From Opitutales bacterium (lineage in GTDB: Bacteria > Verrucomicrobiota > Verrucomicrobiia > Opitutales > UBA953), in the NCBI GenBank assembly GCA_017440935.1, contig JAFSAO010000017.1, positions 1 through 51,138 on the forward strand: 51,138 bases of DNA. The letters are read 5' to 3'. Positions within the stretch are counted from its first letter, which is position 1; every line of letters starts with the position of its first letter. The translations under genes were made by a program, and so were the position numbers. Shown one piece after another: positions 41,910-51,138 of the stretch. The notes beneath the pieces were generated by a model. The model was not told the origin of the DNA, did no database searches, and saw only the letters and a list, made by a program, of their open reading frames with translations.

Positions 41910-42896
41910 ATGCTTCTGCGTTCTCGTTCCTGTGTTTTTCTGACGTTTTTGGCGGCAAGTGTCGCATGCGCGCCGTGGCTTCAAGCCGAAACCGTTTGGG
42001 CGAAAGGCGTTTCCAAGAGTCGAGGCTGGACGGATGCGGACAAAACCTGGGGCAACGACAAGTTCCTGTGTTGGGCCGCTTCCGCCGCCAATATCATTGA
42101 ATGGTGGCAAAAAAGAAACGCGGGAACGCCGCTACCCGAAGGCGCTCCGAGCAAAGCCGAAGATATTCTCAAGATATTTAGCGAAACGTTTATCGATGTC
42201 GGGCGCGGGGCGGACATCGCGTGGCGTTGGTATTTCGGCGGGTGTGATTTGGTGGACATCTTCTATGCGCGGGATTTTCGCGACGCGGGAACGGCGCGGA
42301 CAAGCGGGCGTTTTTGGGAAGACTATGTCGTCGAAAAATGCGGTTGGGCGAATCCTCGCGACGGGGAAGTAAAATACGTTTCCGGAGGTTTTGCGGCGGA
42401 TGTTTCCGCAGATGAACGGCGTGCTGATGCGTTTGCGGAAACGCTGGTAAAACTACTTTCGGAAGGGAAGGGGGTTACGATTTCACTTTCTTCCGGCGGG
42501 AAATTTCCGCAGGGGCACGCGATTACATTGTGGGGGCTCGAATACGAGAAAAACCGGATTAAATCCGTTTACGTCACGGATTCCGACGACGGCGTGCGGG
42601 CGTTGAAGAAATACGATGTCGCTTACGCAACGACAGAGGAAACGGGCGGCGACGGAAAAGCGGACGGCACTCCGTTTTTTAAGTGGGAGAAAACGACGAT
42701 TTATCTGCAGAAGTATCACGGGAGCAACGGTTATGCCATTCAGTCGTGGCTGGCATTGGATTTGCCTTGCGTTGACGAAAAGGCAACGCCGGACACCAAG
42801 AAGCGTCCCGTTAATCCGAAAAAGAAGGTTTTTCGTAAAAAACTCGCCAAGAAAAAAAGTGTGCCGAAGGAACCGTCCGAATCCGGGAAAAACTAA
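41910..42896 (+). CDS. Secreted IdeS/Mac-like cysteine protease (peptidase C66-like)
   Basis: A 328-residue protein. The signal peptide ends at LQA (26). The mature N-terminus TVWAKGVSKSRGW and the block DKTWGNDKFLCWAASAANII match the IdeS/Mac pattern, giving nucleophile C54 and K45 as the oxyanion Lys. Later come GHAITLWGLEYE (H203) and KSVYVTDSDDGVRALKKYDV (D224/D226), in the same order and spacing class as the IdeS His and Asp. All catalytic positions are thus conserved. IdeS of Streptococcus pyogenes cleaves IgG; this bacterium's substrate is unknown. The basic C-terminal tail (KKKVFRKKLAKKKS) is not in IdeS. Upstream are TTGACG and one motif copy. Confidence 0.78.
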   Translation: MLLRSRSCVFLTFLAASVACAPWLQAETVWAKGVSKSRGWTDADKTWGNDKFLCWAASAANIIEWWQKRNAGTPLPEGAPSKAEDILKIFSETFIDVGRGADIAWRWYFGGCDLVDIFYARDFRDAGTARTSGRFWEDYVVEKCGWANPRDGEVKYVSGGFAADVSADERRADAFAETLVKLLSEGKGVTISLSSGGKFPQGHAITLWGLEYEKNRIKSVYVTDSDDGVRALKKYDVAYATTEETGGDGKADGTPFFKWEKTTIYLQKYHGSNGYAIQSWLALDLPCVDEKATPDTKKRPVNPKKKVFRKKLAKKKSVPKEPSESGKN

Positions 42897-42991
42897 CGTT
42901 GCGCGGGAACGCAGCGGGCGTTTTGTTTTTCGGTTGAACGCCCCGCGTTGCCGTTTTTTACTCCGCGAAAGCACTTTTTTTCTGACAGGCT

Positions 42992-44848
42992 ATGGATTCT
43001 CAGTTGATAACAACGCTTTCTCTGCTCGGCGTTTGCGTTTTCTTTTTCATCATCAATAAACCCCGTATGGACGTCGTTGCGCTGTTGGCGATGCTGGCGC
43101 TTCCGCTGTTCGGGATTTTATCGCTTAACGAAACATTCAGCGGCTTTAGCGATCCGAGTGTGATTCTCATCGGGTTGATGTTTGTCATTGGGGAAGGACT
43201 CGTGCGGACGGGCGTTTCAAACGATGTGGGCGCGTGGATTTTGAAAAAAGCCGGCGGGAACGAGACCAAGCTCGTCGTGTTTATGATGGTTGCGGTGGCG
43301 TTGATCGGTTCGGTGATGAGCTCGACGGGCATTGTCGCGCTGTTCATTCCGGTGGTGCTGAGTATTTCGTCCAAACTCAACGTTTCTCCGGCGAAACTGA
43401 TGATGCCTCTGAGCTTCGCCGGGCTTATCAGCGGCATGATGTCGCTTGTCGCAACGCCGCCGAACATGGTGATGAACTCCATTCTCACGCGTGAAAACTT
43501 TGAAGGCTTTACGTTTTTTGCGTTTTCGCCGATCGGTTTAATCGTGTTGGTCGCGGGCGTGGTTTACATGCTGTATGCGCGGCGATTCCTCGGAAACAAT
43601 GAGGAAAACCAACAGAAAACTTCTGCAAAGACGACATTTTCCAAGCTCGCGAACCGCTACGAACTGACGTGGCGCGATGCCGTGCTCGTGCTCTCGGCGG
43701 AATCTTCGTTTTGCGGAAAAAAAGTCAGCGAGTTGCCGTTGCGCTCGGATTACGGGGCGAGCATCGTTTGCATCGAGCGGCGGGAACGCCTGAACAAGCA
43801 GCTGATTGATCCTTCCGGGGAAACGGTTTTGCGGGCGAACGACGCGCTACTGATTGATTTTGAGCACGAAGGAACCGATGTCGTCGAGCTTTGCAAAAAG
43901 CACGGGCTTCGGCGCTACGCGCTCGATAGCGGGCGGCATTTCCAACATTCGGAGCGGGAATTCGGTTTGCTTGAAGTTTCCGTGATGCCGGACTCTCCGC
44001 TCGACGGGAAAACGCCGCTCGAAGCAAAGTTCCGCACGCGCTACGGAATGAGCGTTATCGGGATTTTGCGCAACCGCAAGGCGATTTCAAAAAATATCAT
44101 TCACGAAAAACTTCGAGTCGGCGATATGCTTTTGCTCGCAGGTTCGTGGAAAGCGGCGGAAGTGCTACAACTGCACCGAAAGAGCTTTATCGTGCTCAAC
44201 GTTCCCGTGGAGTTTGAGAATAAAACCGCCGTTCCCGGGCGTGCGCCGTATGCGCTGATCAGCCTGTTGGCGATGGTCGGGCTGATGATTAGCGGAATTG
44301 TGCCGAATGCGCTTGCCGCACTGATCGGGTGTCTGATGCTTGTCGGCGCGCGTTGTATCGACATGGACCGGGCGTATCGTTGCATTAATTGGTCGAGCTT
44401 GATTTTGATTATCGGAATGATTCCGTTCGCGACGGCGCTGGAAAAAACGGGCGGCGTTGAAATCGCGGCGGATGCGTTGATGCACGTTTTCGGAGACGCA
44501 AATCCGCGTGTGATTCTCGGCGCGCTCATGGCATTTACGATGGTGGTCGGGCTTTTTATGTCAAACACCGTTACTGCGGTTTTGTTGGCACCGATTGCGA
44601 TTACGGTGGCAAAGTCTCTCGGCGTGGCGCCGTATCCGTTTGCCATGGGTATCGCCATCGCCGCATCGACTGCGTTTATGACTCCGATTTCCTCCCCGGT
44701 GAACACGCTCGTCCTCGGACCGGGGCGCTATCGTTTCGTCGATTTTGTCAAACTTGGCGTGCCGTTTTCGTTCATCGTGTTGCTCCTCGGCGTAATCTTT
44801 ATTCCGCTGTTCTTCCCGTTCGATCCGCTACCCGTTCCCGTGAACTGA
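42992..44848 (+). CDS. SLC13-type (DASS) permease with RCK_C (TrkA-C) domains
   Basis: A 618-residue membrane transporter. N-terminal helices (PRMDVVALLAMLALPLFGIL) lead to the first SNT-like motif (MSSTGIVALFIPVV) and TPPNMVMN. A cytoplasmic stretch of about 200 residues holds two TrkA-C-like domains (SDYGASIVCIERRERLN, RTRYGMSVIGILRNRKA). The C-terminal half has the second motif (MSNTVTAVLLAPIA) and ISSPVNTLV. Such fusions transport dicarboxylates, sulfate or other anions and are thought to be controlled by nucleotide through RCK domains. Substrate unknown. Confidence 0.9.
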   Translation: MDSQLITTLSLLGVCVFFFIINKPRMDVVALLAMLALPLFGILSLNETFSGFSDPSVILIGLMFVIGEGLVRTGVSNDVGAWILKKAGGNETKLVVFMMVAVALIGSVMSSTGIVALFIPVVLSISSKLNVSPAKLMMPLSFAGLISGMMSLVATPPNMVMNSILTRENFEGFTFFAFSPIGLIVLVAGVVYMLYARRFLGNNEENQQKTSAKTTFSKLANRYELTWRDAVLVLSAESSFCGKKVSELPLRSDYGASIVCIERRERLNKQLIDPSGETVLRANDALLIDFEHEGTDVVELCKKHGLRRYALDSGRHFQHSEREFGLLEVSVMPDSPLDGKTPLEAKFRTRYGMSVIGILRNRKAISKNIIHEKLRVGDMLLLAGSWKAAEVLQLHRKSFIVLNVPVEFENKTAVPGRAPYALISLLAMVGLMISGIVPNALAALIGCLMLVGARCIDMDRAYRCINWSSLILIIGMIPFATALEKTGGVEIAADALMHVFGDANPRVILGALMAFTMVVGLFMSNTVTAVLLAPIAITVAKSLGVAPYPFAMGIAIAASTAFMTPISSPVNTLVLGPGRYRFVDFVKLGVPFSFIVLLLGVIFIPLFFPFDPLPVPVN

Positions 44849-44874
44849 TTTTTTGCTTCCGGGGAAGAAAACGC

Positions 44875-44903
44875 TTGACCGATATTTTGAAAAAGTGTTT
44901 CCT
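44875..44903 (+). promoter_or_regulatory. Candidate promoter of tRNA-Ala
   Basis: TTGACC (44875-44880) lies 17 bp before TTTCCT, about 20 bp upstream of the tRNA. The -35 is good, the -10 poor. Confidence 0.3.
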
Positions 44904-44923
44904 CTGTCCTCACATTTGTCTTT

Positions 44924-44999
44924 GGGGGCGTAGCTCATCTGGTAGAGCGCGACATTCGCATTGTCGAGGTAGTGAGTTCGAGTCTCATCGTCTCCACCA
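44924..44999 (+). tRNA. tRNA-Ala (anticodon CGC)
   Basis: The acceptor GGGGGCG (44924-44930) pairs with CGTCTCC (44989-44995) through two G-U pairs; discriminator A and CCA are encoded. The anticodon arm CGACA-TTCGCAT-TGTCG gives anticodon CGC (codon GCG). D and T arms (GCTCATCTGGTAGAGC, TTCGAGT) are regular. Confidence 0.96.
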
Positions 45000-45015
45000 A
45001 TTTTGTATTAAAATT

Positions 45016-45055
45016 GCCTGTAAACCGCATAAACAAAGGGTTTGCAGGCTTTTTT
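45016..45055 (+). terminator. Rho-independent terminator of tRNA-Ala
   Basis: GCCTGTAAACC (45016-45026) and GGTTTGCAGGC (45039-45049) form an 11-bp stem with one G-U pair, followed by six T. Confidence 0.88.
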
Positions 45056-45310
45056 GTTTCGGGCGGGAAGCTGAGAGTTTTCGACATTCGGGTTTCGCCG
45101 CCGAAGAGGAAAATGCTTCTGCGGGGACCGCCGGAATCCGGCGCTTCGTGCGGTTCGCCCAATTTGCAATTTACATCTCTCTGCAAATCGTCCAGAATTG
45201 GCGCTTCCTTTCTTTGCAGAGCGGGCGCGGTGCCCGGTCGGAAAGGAAAATCAAACAACCAACCCTGCGGGAACACGCAGTTTTCGCAGACAAAGAAAGT
45301 TAAAATACAA
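45056..45310. other. Leader region upstream of rpsA
   Basis: No gene is seen. A small hairpin (CTGCGGGAACACGCAG) lies about 30 bp before the rpsA start and could affect its translation; S1 is known to control its own mRNA in other bacteria. No clear ribosome-binding site precedes the ATG, as is common for rpsA. Confidence 0.4.
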
Positions 45311-47020
<1,710 letters not shown>

Positions 47021-47045
47021 TCCGGATTTTAAAAATCCGAAAAAC

Positions 47046-47083
47046 AAAAACGTTCCCGCGGGTTTTCCTGCGGGAACGTTTTT
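47046..47083 (+). terminator. Rho-independent terminator built from the GCGGGAACG motif
   Basis: AAAAACGTTCCCGC (47046-47059) and GCGGGAACGTTTTT (47070-47083) form a 14-bp stem with a 10-nt loop. It follows rpsA by 25 bp. Its arms are two inverted motif copies, and it could also work on the minus strand. Confidence 0.92.
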
Positions 47084-47145
47084 GTTTTTGGCGGAAAATC
47101 CCAACCGCCGGACGCAAAGCGAATAAAAACAGAACGAAAAAAGAA

Positions 47146-47625
47146 TTACTTTCTTTTTATCCTCGCCAGCTTGCGAAAAAGAGCGGGGCGGAGCGGGCGG
47201 GCGACGATGTAGCCTACGCAATTCGCGCTTCCGCAACGGCAGGGATGCTCAAAAAATCCGGCGAGTCCGAATCCGTAATCGAAGGACAATTCCTCGCCGG
47301 GAAAAATTTCGCGAAGCGTCCGGATTTCGAGCCGGCGTTCCCGTTCGTTCCAAACGGCTTCGCAATTTTCGTTGCAGGAATGGTTGATAAATCGCGCCGG
47401 ATTTTCCGTTCCCGTATCCGTTGCGTCGATACAGAAATTTTCGTCGATTTCAAAAATGTAAATCGGCGCATCGGGCGCGGTTTTTGTGCGCACTTCGCTT
47501 CTCCTGCCGGCTTCTTCGGCAGAAATCAGTTCTCCTCCGTAAACGCAAACGAGTGTTCCCGCCGGAATGTGTTCCGTCGCGAAAACACCGTTCCCGTGAA
47601 CGGGAGATTGCCTGACCGAAATCAC
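47146..47625 (-). CDS. SET-domain methyltransferase-like protein
   Basis: A 159-residue protein. The SET core is seen: GNGVFATEHIPAGTLVCVYG, then ARFINHSCNENCEAVW (RFINHSC, the cofactor-binding motif) and GEELSFDYGF (catalytic Tyr region). A post-SET-like CRCGSANCVG supplies zinc-binding Cys with the NHSC Cys. SET enzymes transfer methyl groups to lysines. Short bacterial forms like this are spread by lateral transfer; targets are unknown. The start is a GTG five bases after the malQ stop, so it likely depends on malQ translation. A basic tail (RPALFRKLARIKRK) could bind nucleic acid. Confidence 0.87.
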   Translation of the reverse strand: MISVRQSPVHGNGVFATEHIPAGTLVCVYGGELISAEEAGRRSEVRTKTAPDAPIYIFEIDENFCIDATDTGTENPARFINHSCNENCEAVWNERERRLEIRTLREIFPGEELSFDYGFGLAGFFEHPCRCGSANCVGYIVARPLRPALFRKLARIKRK

Positions 47626-47630
47626 GCGGG

Positions 47631-49154
47631 CTATCTGGCTCTTCCGGAAAGCTCGGCAAGGTCACGAATCGTTCCCGCGTGGTTGCGGAACGCTTCGTCG
47701 AACTGGGCGTCCGAGAGGCGCCATTGCCAGTTTTTCTGCGCGGTGCCGGGTTCATTGAAGCGCGCGTCTTCGCCGAGTCCGAGAATGTCTTGCATCGCAA
47801 CGACGGCGATTTTCGCGTGAGCCTTGAATGCGGCGTTGATGAGCGTCCAGTGCGGCGCGTTCCCGTCCGACCAGAAATAGCGGCGGAAGTGGTCTCGCGT
47901 GTGGTCTCCGGTGGCGTTATACCAGCCGACGCAAGTATTGTTGTCATGCGTTCCCGGATACACAATCGTGTTGGCGTTGATGTTGTGCGGGAGGTAAAGG
48001 TTGGAGGCGTCGCCGCCGAATGCGAATTGGAGCACCGCCATTCCGGGCAGTCCGGTATCGGCGAGGAGTTTTCGCACGCCGTCGTTCATATCGCCGAGGT
48101 CTTCCGCAATGAGCTGAACATCCCCAAGCGTTTTTTGAATCGTTTTGAAAAAATCAAGTCCGGGACCAAGGGCCCAGTGTCCGGTTTTTGCGGTCGGAGC
48201 GTCGGCGGGAATGCGCCAATAATCGTAAAATCCGCGGAAGTGGTCGAGGCGGACGATGTCGTAAAGTTCAAAATTGGCGTGCAGGCGGCGGAGCCACCAG
48301 CCGTAGCGTGTTTTGGCGAGTGCATTCCAGTCGTAGAGCGGATTTCCCCAAAGCTGCCCGTCGGCGGAGAAATAATCCGGCGGAACGCCGGCGACGGCGG
48401 TCGGCGCGCCGTTTTTGTCGAGTTGGAAAATTTCCGGATTTTGCCAAACGTCTGCGCTGTCGAGTGCGACGAAAATCGGCGTATCGCCGATAATTTGCAC
48501 GCCGTGCTCAAACGCATATTTGCGAAGCGCCTTCCATTGTGAGAAAAAGAGGAATTGTGCGGTCTCGAACATTTCGACATCGGCGCGCACGCTCACAGGC
48601 CATTCGTAATTAACGGCGGCGGTAAATTTGCGGGCGACGGGTTCCCACTCGAACCACGGTTTCCCCTTGAAGTGGTTTTTCAACGCGGAATATAGCGCGT
48701 AGCCCTTGAGCCAATCGTGGTTTTTTGAGCGAAACGCCTCGAAATCGCCAAACTTTTTCAGGAGTTGCGGATTCTTTTTTACGTTTTCGTAAACTTTTCT
48801 CAGAACGGGGAAGAACGCGACCCAGAGCGCGCCGTAGTCTACGCGTTCCCGCGGAAGCGCACGTAGAGGTGCGAGGTCTTCGGCGGTGATCAAACCCGCT
48901 TCGGCGAGCGATTCAAAATCAATCAGATACGGATTGCCCGCAAACGAGGAAAAACATTGGTAGGGCGAGTCTCCGAATCCCGTCGGACCTAGCGGGCAAA
49001 CTTGCCAGAGCCCGAGGCGGCATTCCGCCAGAAAATCCACAAAGCGATACGCGCTTTTTCCGAAAGTTCCGATCCCTTGTTCCGACGGGAGCGCGGTCGG
49101 GTGCAACAGGACTCCGCCTGCGCGTTTTTTTAGCCAATTAAAAAGAGGTGCCAT
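47631..49154 (-). CDS. malQ: 4-alpha-glucanotransferase (amylomaltase)
   Basis: A 507-residue GH77 enzyme that moves maltodextrin segments between glucans. Visible are [70 protein letters not shown] (nucleophile Asp), [17 protein letters not shown] (acid/base Glu) and [10 protein letters not shown] (third Asp). The enzyme is complete. ATG at 49154 ([14 protein letters not shown]) is chosen. It is divergent from ffh and precedes the SET gene. No glycogen-phosphorylase or mal genes are nearby. Confidence 0.95.
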   Translation of the reverse strand: MAPLFNWLKKRAGGVLLHPTALPSEQGIGTFGKSAYRFVDFLAECRLGLWQVCPLGPTGFGDSPYQCFSSFAGNPYLIDFESLAEAGLITAEDLAPLRALPRERVDYGALWVAFFPVLRKVYENVKKNPQLLKKFGDFEAFRSKNHDWLKGYALYSALKNHFKGKPWFEWEPVARKFTAAVNYEWPVSVRADVEMFETAQFLFFSQWKALRKYAFEHGVQIIGDTPIFVALDSADVWQNPEIFQLDKNGAPTAVAGVPPDYFSADGQLWGNPLYDWNALAKTRYGWWLRRLHANFELYDIVRLDHFRGFYDYWRIPADAPTAKTGHWALGPGLDFFKTIQKTLGDVQLIAEDLGDMNDGVRKLLADTGLPGMAVLQFAFGGDASNLYLPHNINANTIVYPGTHDNNTCVGWYNATGDHTRDHFRRYFWSDGNAPHWTLINAAFKAHAKIAVVAMQDILGLGEDARFNEPGTAQKNWQWRLSDAQFDEAFRNHAGTIRDLAELSGRAR

Positions 49155-49218
49155 CGGCAAAATTTCACCAACTCCGCCGTTCCCGCGCAACGAAAAACAC
49201 GGCGTTTCCCTTGGTCGA

Positions 49219-49248
49219 TTGTCGCGTTTCCCGTTCCGGCGCTAATAT
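49219..49248 (+). promoter_or_regulatory. Candidate promoter of ffh
   Basis: TTGTCG (49219-49224) and TAATAT (49243-49248) are 18 bp apart, about 40 bp upstream of the ffh ATG. This is the best sigma-70-like match in the window. Confidence 0.45.
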
Positions 49249-49289
49249 CCCGTTGCGGTCGCGGGCGGAATGCTGTTTCATCTTGCCCC

Positions 49290-50648
49290 ATGTTTGAAAA
49301 TCTGACCGACCGAATGACTAACGCGCTGCGCAATTTGCGCGGTCTCGGCAAAATTTCCGAATCCAACATCGCCGATGCGCTTGCGGACGTGCGCACCGCC
49401 TTGCTTTCCGCCGATGTGCATTTTCGTGTCGCACGCGAGTTTTGCGACCGCGTGAAGGAAGCCTGTCTCGGTCAAAACGTGCTCGCGAGCGTTACGCCCG
49501 GGCAAATGGCGGTCAAAATCATTCACGACGAACTCGTCAAACTGCTCGGCGAAAACTCTACGCAGTTTTCTCCCGCCCGTCCGCTCAAAATCATGCTCGT
49601 CGGGTTGCACGGGAGCGGGAAAACCACCTCCGCCGGGAAGCTCGCCCGCTATCAGCGTTCGCACGGGAACTATCGCCCGGCGCTCGTCGCGTGCGATGTT
49701 TACCGCCCCGCCGCGATTGATCAGCTCGAAACGCTCGCAAAAACGACGGGAACGCCGTTCTACTGCGACCGCGATTCAAAAGACGTTCCCGCCATCGGCG
49801 AAAAGTTTTTGCGCGAAGCCGTCAATAATTCCGCCGATCTCGTTATTTTCGACACCGCCGGTCGCCTCCAAATCGACGAAGATTTGATTGAGGAAATCAA
49901 GCGCCTGCGGGAACGCGTGCGTCCGGACGAAGTTTTGCTCGTTGCAGACTCCGCGCTCGGGCAGGAAGCCGTCAACGTCGCCAAACACTTCCACGAAGCC
50001 GTCAACCTCACGGGGATTATTCTTACAAAACTCGACGGTGATGCCCGCGGCGGTGCGGCGCTTTCGATGAAAACCATCACCGGAGTGCCGATTAAATTCA
50101 TGGGAACGGGGGAAAAGCTCGAAGACTTTTCGCCTTTCCATCCGGATCGCATGGCGCAGCGGATTCTCGGCATGGGCGACGTCGTTTCGCTCGTCGAAAA
50201 AGCACAGGAAACCATCGACCAAAAAGAAGCCGAACGCATCGCCGAAAAAATGAAGAAGGCGGATTTCGACTTGGAGGATTTCCTCGCGCAACTCCAGCAA
50301 ATGAAAAAAATGGGACCGCTCGGAAGCATCATGAAAATGATGCCGGGCATGAGCGGAATCCAAGTCGGGGACAAGGAAGAGCAAAAGCTCAAACGCACGG
50401 AAGCGATTATTCAGTCGATGACAAAGAAAGAGCGCGCACGCCCGGAAATCCTGAACGGGTCGCGGCGCGCGCGCATTGCAAAAGGCTCGGGAACGAAAGT
50501 TTCCGACGTAAACGCGCTTCTCAAACAGTTTTCCCAAATGCGCCAAATGATGAAAATGCTCAAAGGCGGAAAAATGAAAGCGCTCATGCGCGGTCTCGGC
50601 GGAAAACTTCCCGGCATGGGCGGCTTCGGCGGAAAATTTCCGTTTTGA
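49290..50648 (+). CDS. ffh: Signal recognition particle protein
   Basis: A 452-residue SRP GTPase with N-terminal four-helix N domain, G domain ([50 protein letters not shown]) and Met-rich M domain ([58 protein letters not shown]). It binds signal peptides and 4.5S RNA and delivers ribosomes to FtsY. The RNA gene is not in the window. A small hairpin follows the stop. Confidence 0.96.
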   Translation: MFENLTDRMTNALRNLRGLGKISESNIADALADVRTALLSADVHFRVAREFCDRVKEACLGQNVLASVTPGQMAVKIIHDELVKLLGENSTQFSPARPLKIMLVGLHGSGKTTSAGKLARYQRSHGNYRPALVACDVYRPAAIDQLETLAKTTGTPFYCDRDSKDVPAIGEKFLREAVNNSADLVIFDTAGRLQIDEDLIEEIKRLRERVRPDEVLLVADSALGQEAVNVAKHFHEAVNLTGIILTKLDGDARGGAALSMKTITGVPIKFMGTGEKLEDFSPFHPDRMAQRILGMGDVVSLVEKAQETIDQKEAERIAEKMKKADFDLEDFLAQLQQMKKMGPLGSIMKMMPGMSGIQVGDKEEQKLKRTEAIIQSMTKKERARPEILNGSRRARIAKGSGTKVSDVNALLKQFSQMRQMMKMLKGGKMKALMRGLGGKLPGMGGFGGKFPF

Positions 50649-50658
50649 TTAATACAAA

Positions 50659-50679
50659 AAGATACGCAAAGCGTATCTT
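50659..50679 (+). terminator. Hairpin after ffh, possible terminator
   Basis: AAGATACGC and GCGTATCTT form a perfect 9-bp stem with an AAA loop, ten bases past the ffh stop. The following CGATTTATATA is only weakly U-rich. Confidence 0.5.
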
Positions 50680-50797
50680 CGATTTATATACATACGGAGA
50701 ACCGCTTTCGTGGCGCGCGAGAAGTTTTTTTTTGAACCACGGAATGTACGGAAAACACGGAATCGTTTTTTTTTGTTTATCCACAAATTTCACGAAT

Positions 50798-51138
50798 TTT
50801 ATTTATAGGAGGACAGGCGTCTCGCCTGTCCTTTTTTTGTTTTTTGCAGGAAATTCAAAAGCATCGGAGATGCTTCACATCCGTAACCCCATGCGGAGCG
50901 AGCAACGCGAGCAGAGCTTGGGGACCAAGTCCTCCGCCCAAACCGCGCCGCGGGAACGACGCATTCGCTCCCTGACGCCATCGCGGCGCAATGGAACAAG
51001 CTCGAATCGCTCCGTTCTCACAGAGCCACCAAGCCACAGAGTTTTTATTTATAGGAGGACAGGCGTCTCGCCTGTCCCTTTTTTATTTTTTGAGGATAAT
51101 TCAACGCATCGGAGATGCTTCACATCCGTAACCCCATG
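50798..51138 (+). repeat. Tandem array of a 246-bp intergenic unit (second copy cut by window end)
   Basis: Each unit begins with ATTTATAGGAGG and a hairpin, GGACAGGCGTCTCGCCTGTC plus C (50811-50831 and 51057-51077, 246 bp apart), followed by T-runs. Then comes the structured repeat also present at 16,130 (AGCATCGGAGATGCT, CCCCATG...). The first unit ends with a CTCACAGAG-type repeat (51,015-51,046). The array follows ffh and may extend beyond the window. No protein is convincingly encoded. Confidence 0.8.

Noticed and set aside
36402-44999. Integration sites at the two tRNA genes
   Set aside because: No integrase gene and no duplicated tRNA 3' end lie nearby; both tRNAs end in ordinary terminators.
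50799-51037. Small minus-strand open frames in the terminal repeat array
   Set aside because: They arise from the repeated intergenic unit (the same peptide pattern appears at the 16,130 copy) and lack start signals.

Overview
The window looks like chromosomal DNA of a Gram-negative, PVC-type bacterium, most likely Verrucomicrobiota. Support comes from two PEP-CTERM proteins ending in the Ala/Leu-rich helix plus poly-Arg tail typical of that phylum, an RND efflux operon with outer-membrane channel, an outer-membrane beta-barrel, complex I genes, menF (menaquinone), non-mevalonate isoprenoid synthesis (dxs) and a transmembrane Ser/Thr kinase. No species is assigned.

Layout. (1) 1-140: 3' end of a 5S rRNA and its terminator. 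(2) About 300-5,970: an accessory island with a decayed gene, a small membrane-protein gene split by a complete 3.5 kb IS1595-family transposon, two overlapping small coiled-coil lipoproteins and an unknown gene. The transposon (1,169-4,687; 49-bp inverted ends; 8-bp target duplication) carries a DUF262-HNH nuclease-like gene and an EcoRI-family adenine methyltransferase whose 5' end contains a G10 tract that puts it out of frame. (3) 6,556-15,935: a PEP-CTERM protein, a double-thioredoxin/TPR protein, an M18 aminopeptidase, a small membrane protein, a def-pyrC-SDR-ABC ATPase cluster and an outer-membrane protein. (4) 16,528-24,350: a second PEP-CTERM protein, then a TetR-controlled tripartite RND pump. 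(5) 24,413-31,565: U32 peptidase, YciA-like thioesterase, a VWA membrane protein and an isolated nuoGHI block. (6) 31,765-36,341: hisD-xseB-dxs and an endonuclease/phosphatase-fold protein. (7) 36,402-44,848: tRNA-Arg, thiE, RidA, kinase, menF, an unknown gene, an IdeS/Mac-like secreted cysteine protease and an SLC13/RCK transporter. (8) 44,924-51,138: tRNA-Ala, rpsA, SET-domain protein, malQ, ffh and a repeat array.

Two observations stand out. First, the heptamer GGGAACG/CGTTCCC (usually GCGGGAACG) occurs roughly 150 times by eye in 51 kb against about 6 expected. It falls in all reading frames, is sparse in the accessory island, and forms inverted pairs that make up several terminators. That is the behaviour of DNA uptake sequences in Pasteurellaceae and Neisseriaceae, but with a different motif. 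Second, the IS1595 element appears to mobilise a candidate phase-variable methyltransferase/nuclease pair, and its insertion can be undone on paper to restore an intact open reading frame.

Gene order suggests these transcription units: def-pyrC-SDR-ABC; tetR-mfp-rnd-omf; nuoG-H-I; hisD-xseB-dxs-EEP; unknown(41,691)-menF; malQ-SET; and the accessory minus-strand run from 5,966 down to about 314, now cut by the transposon. Assignments rest on reading sequence motifs; no database search was run.
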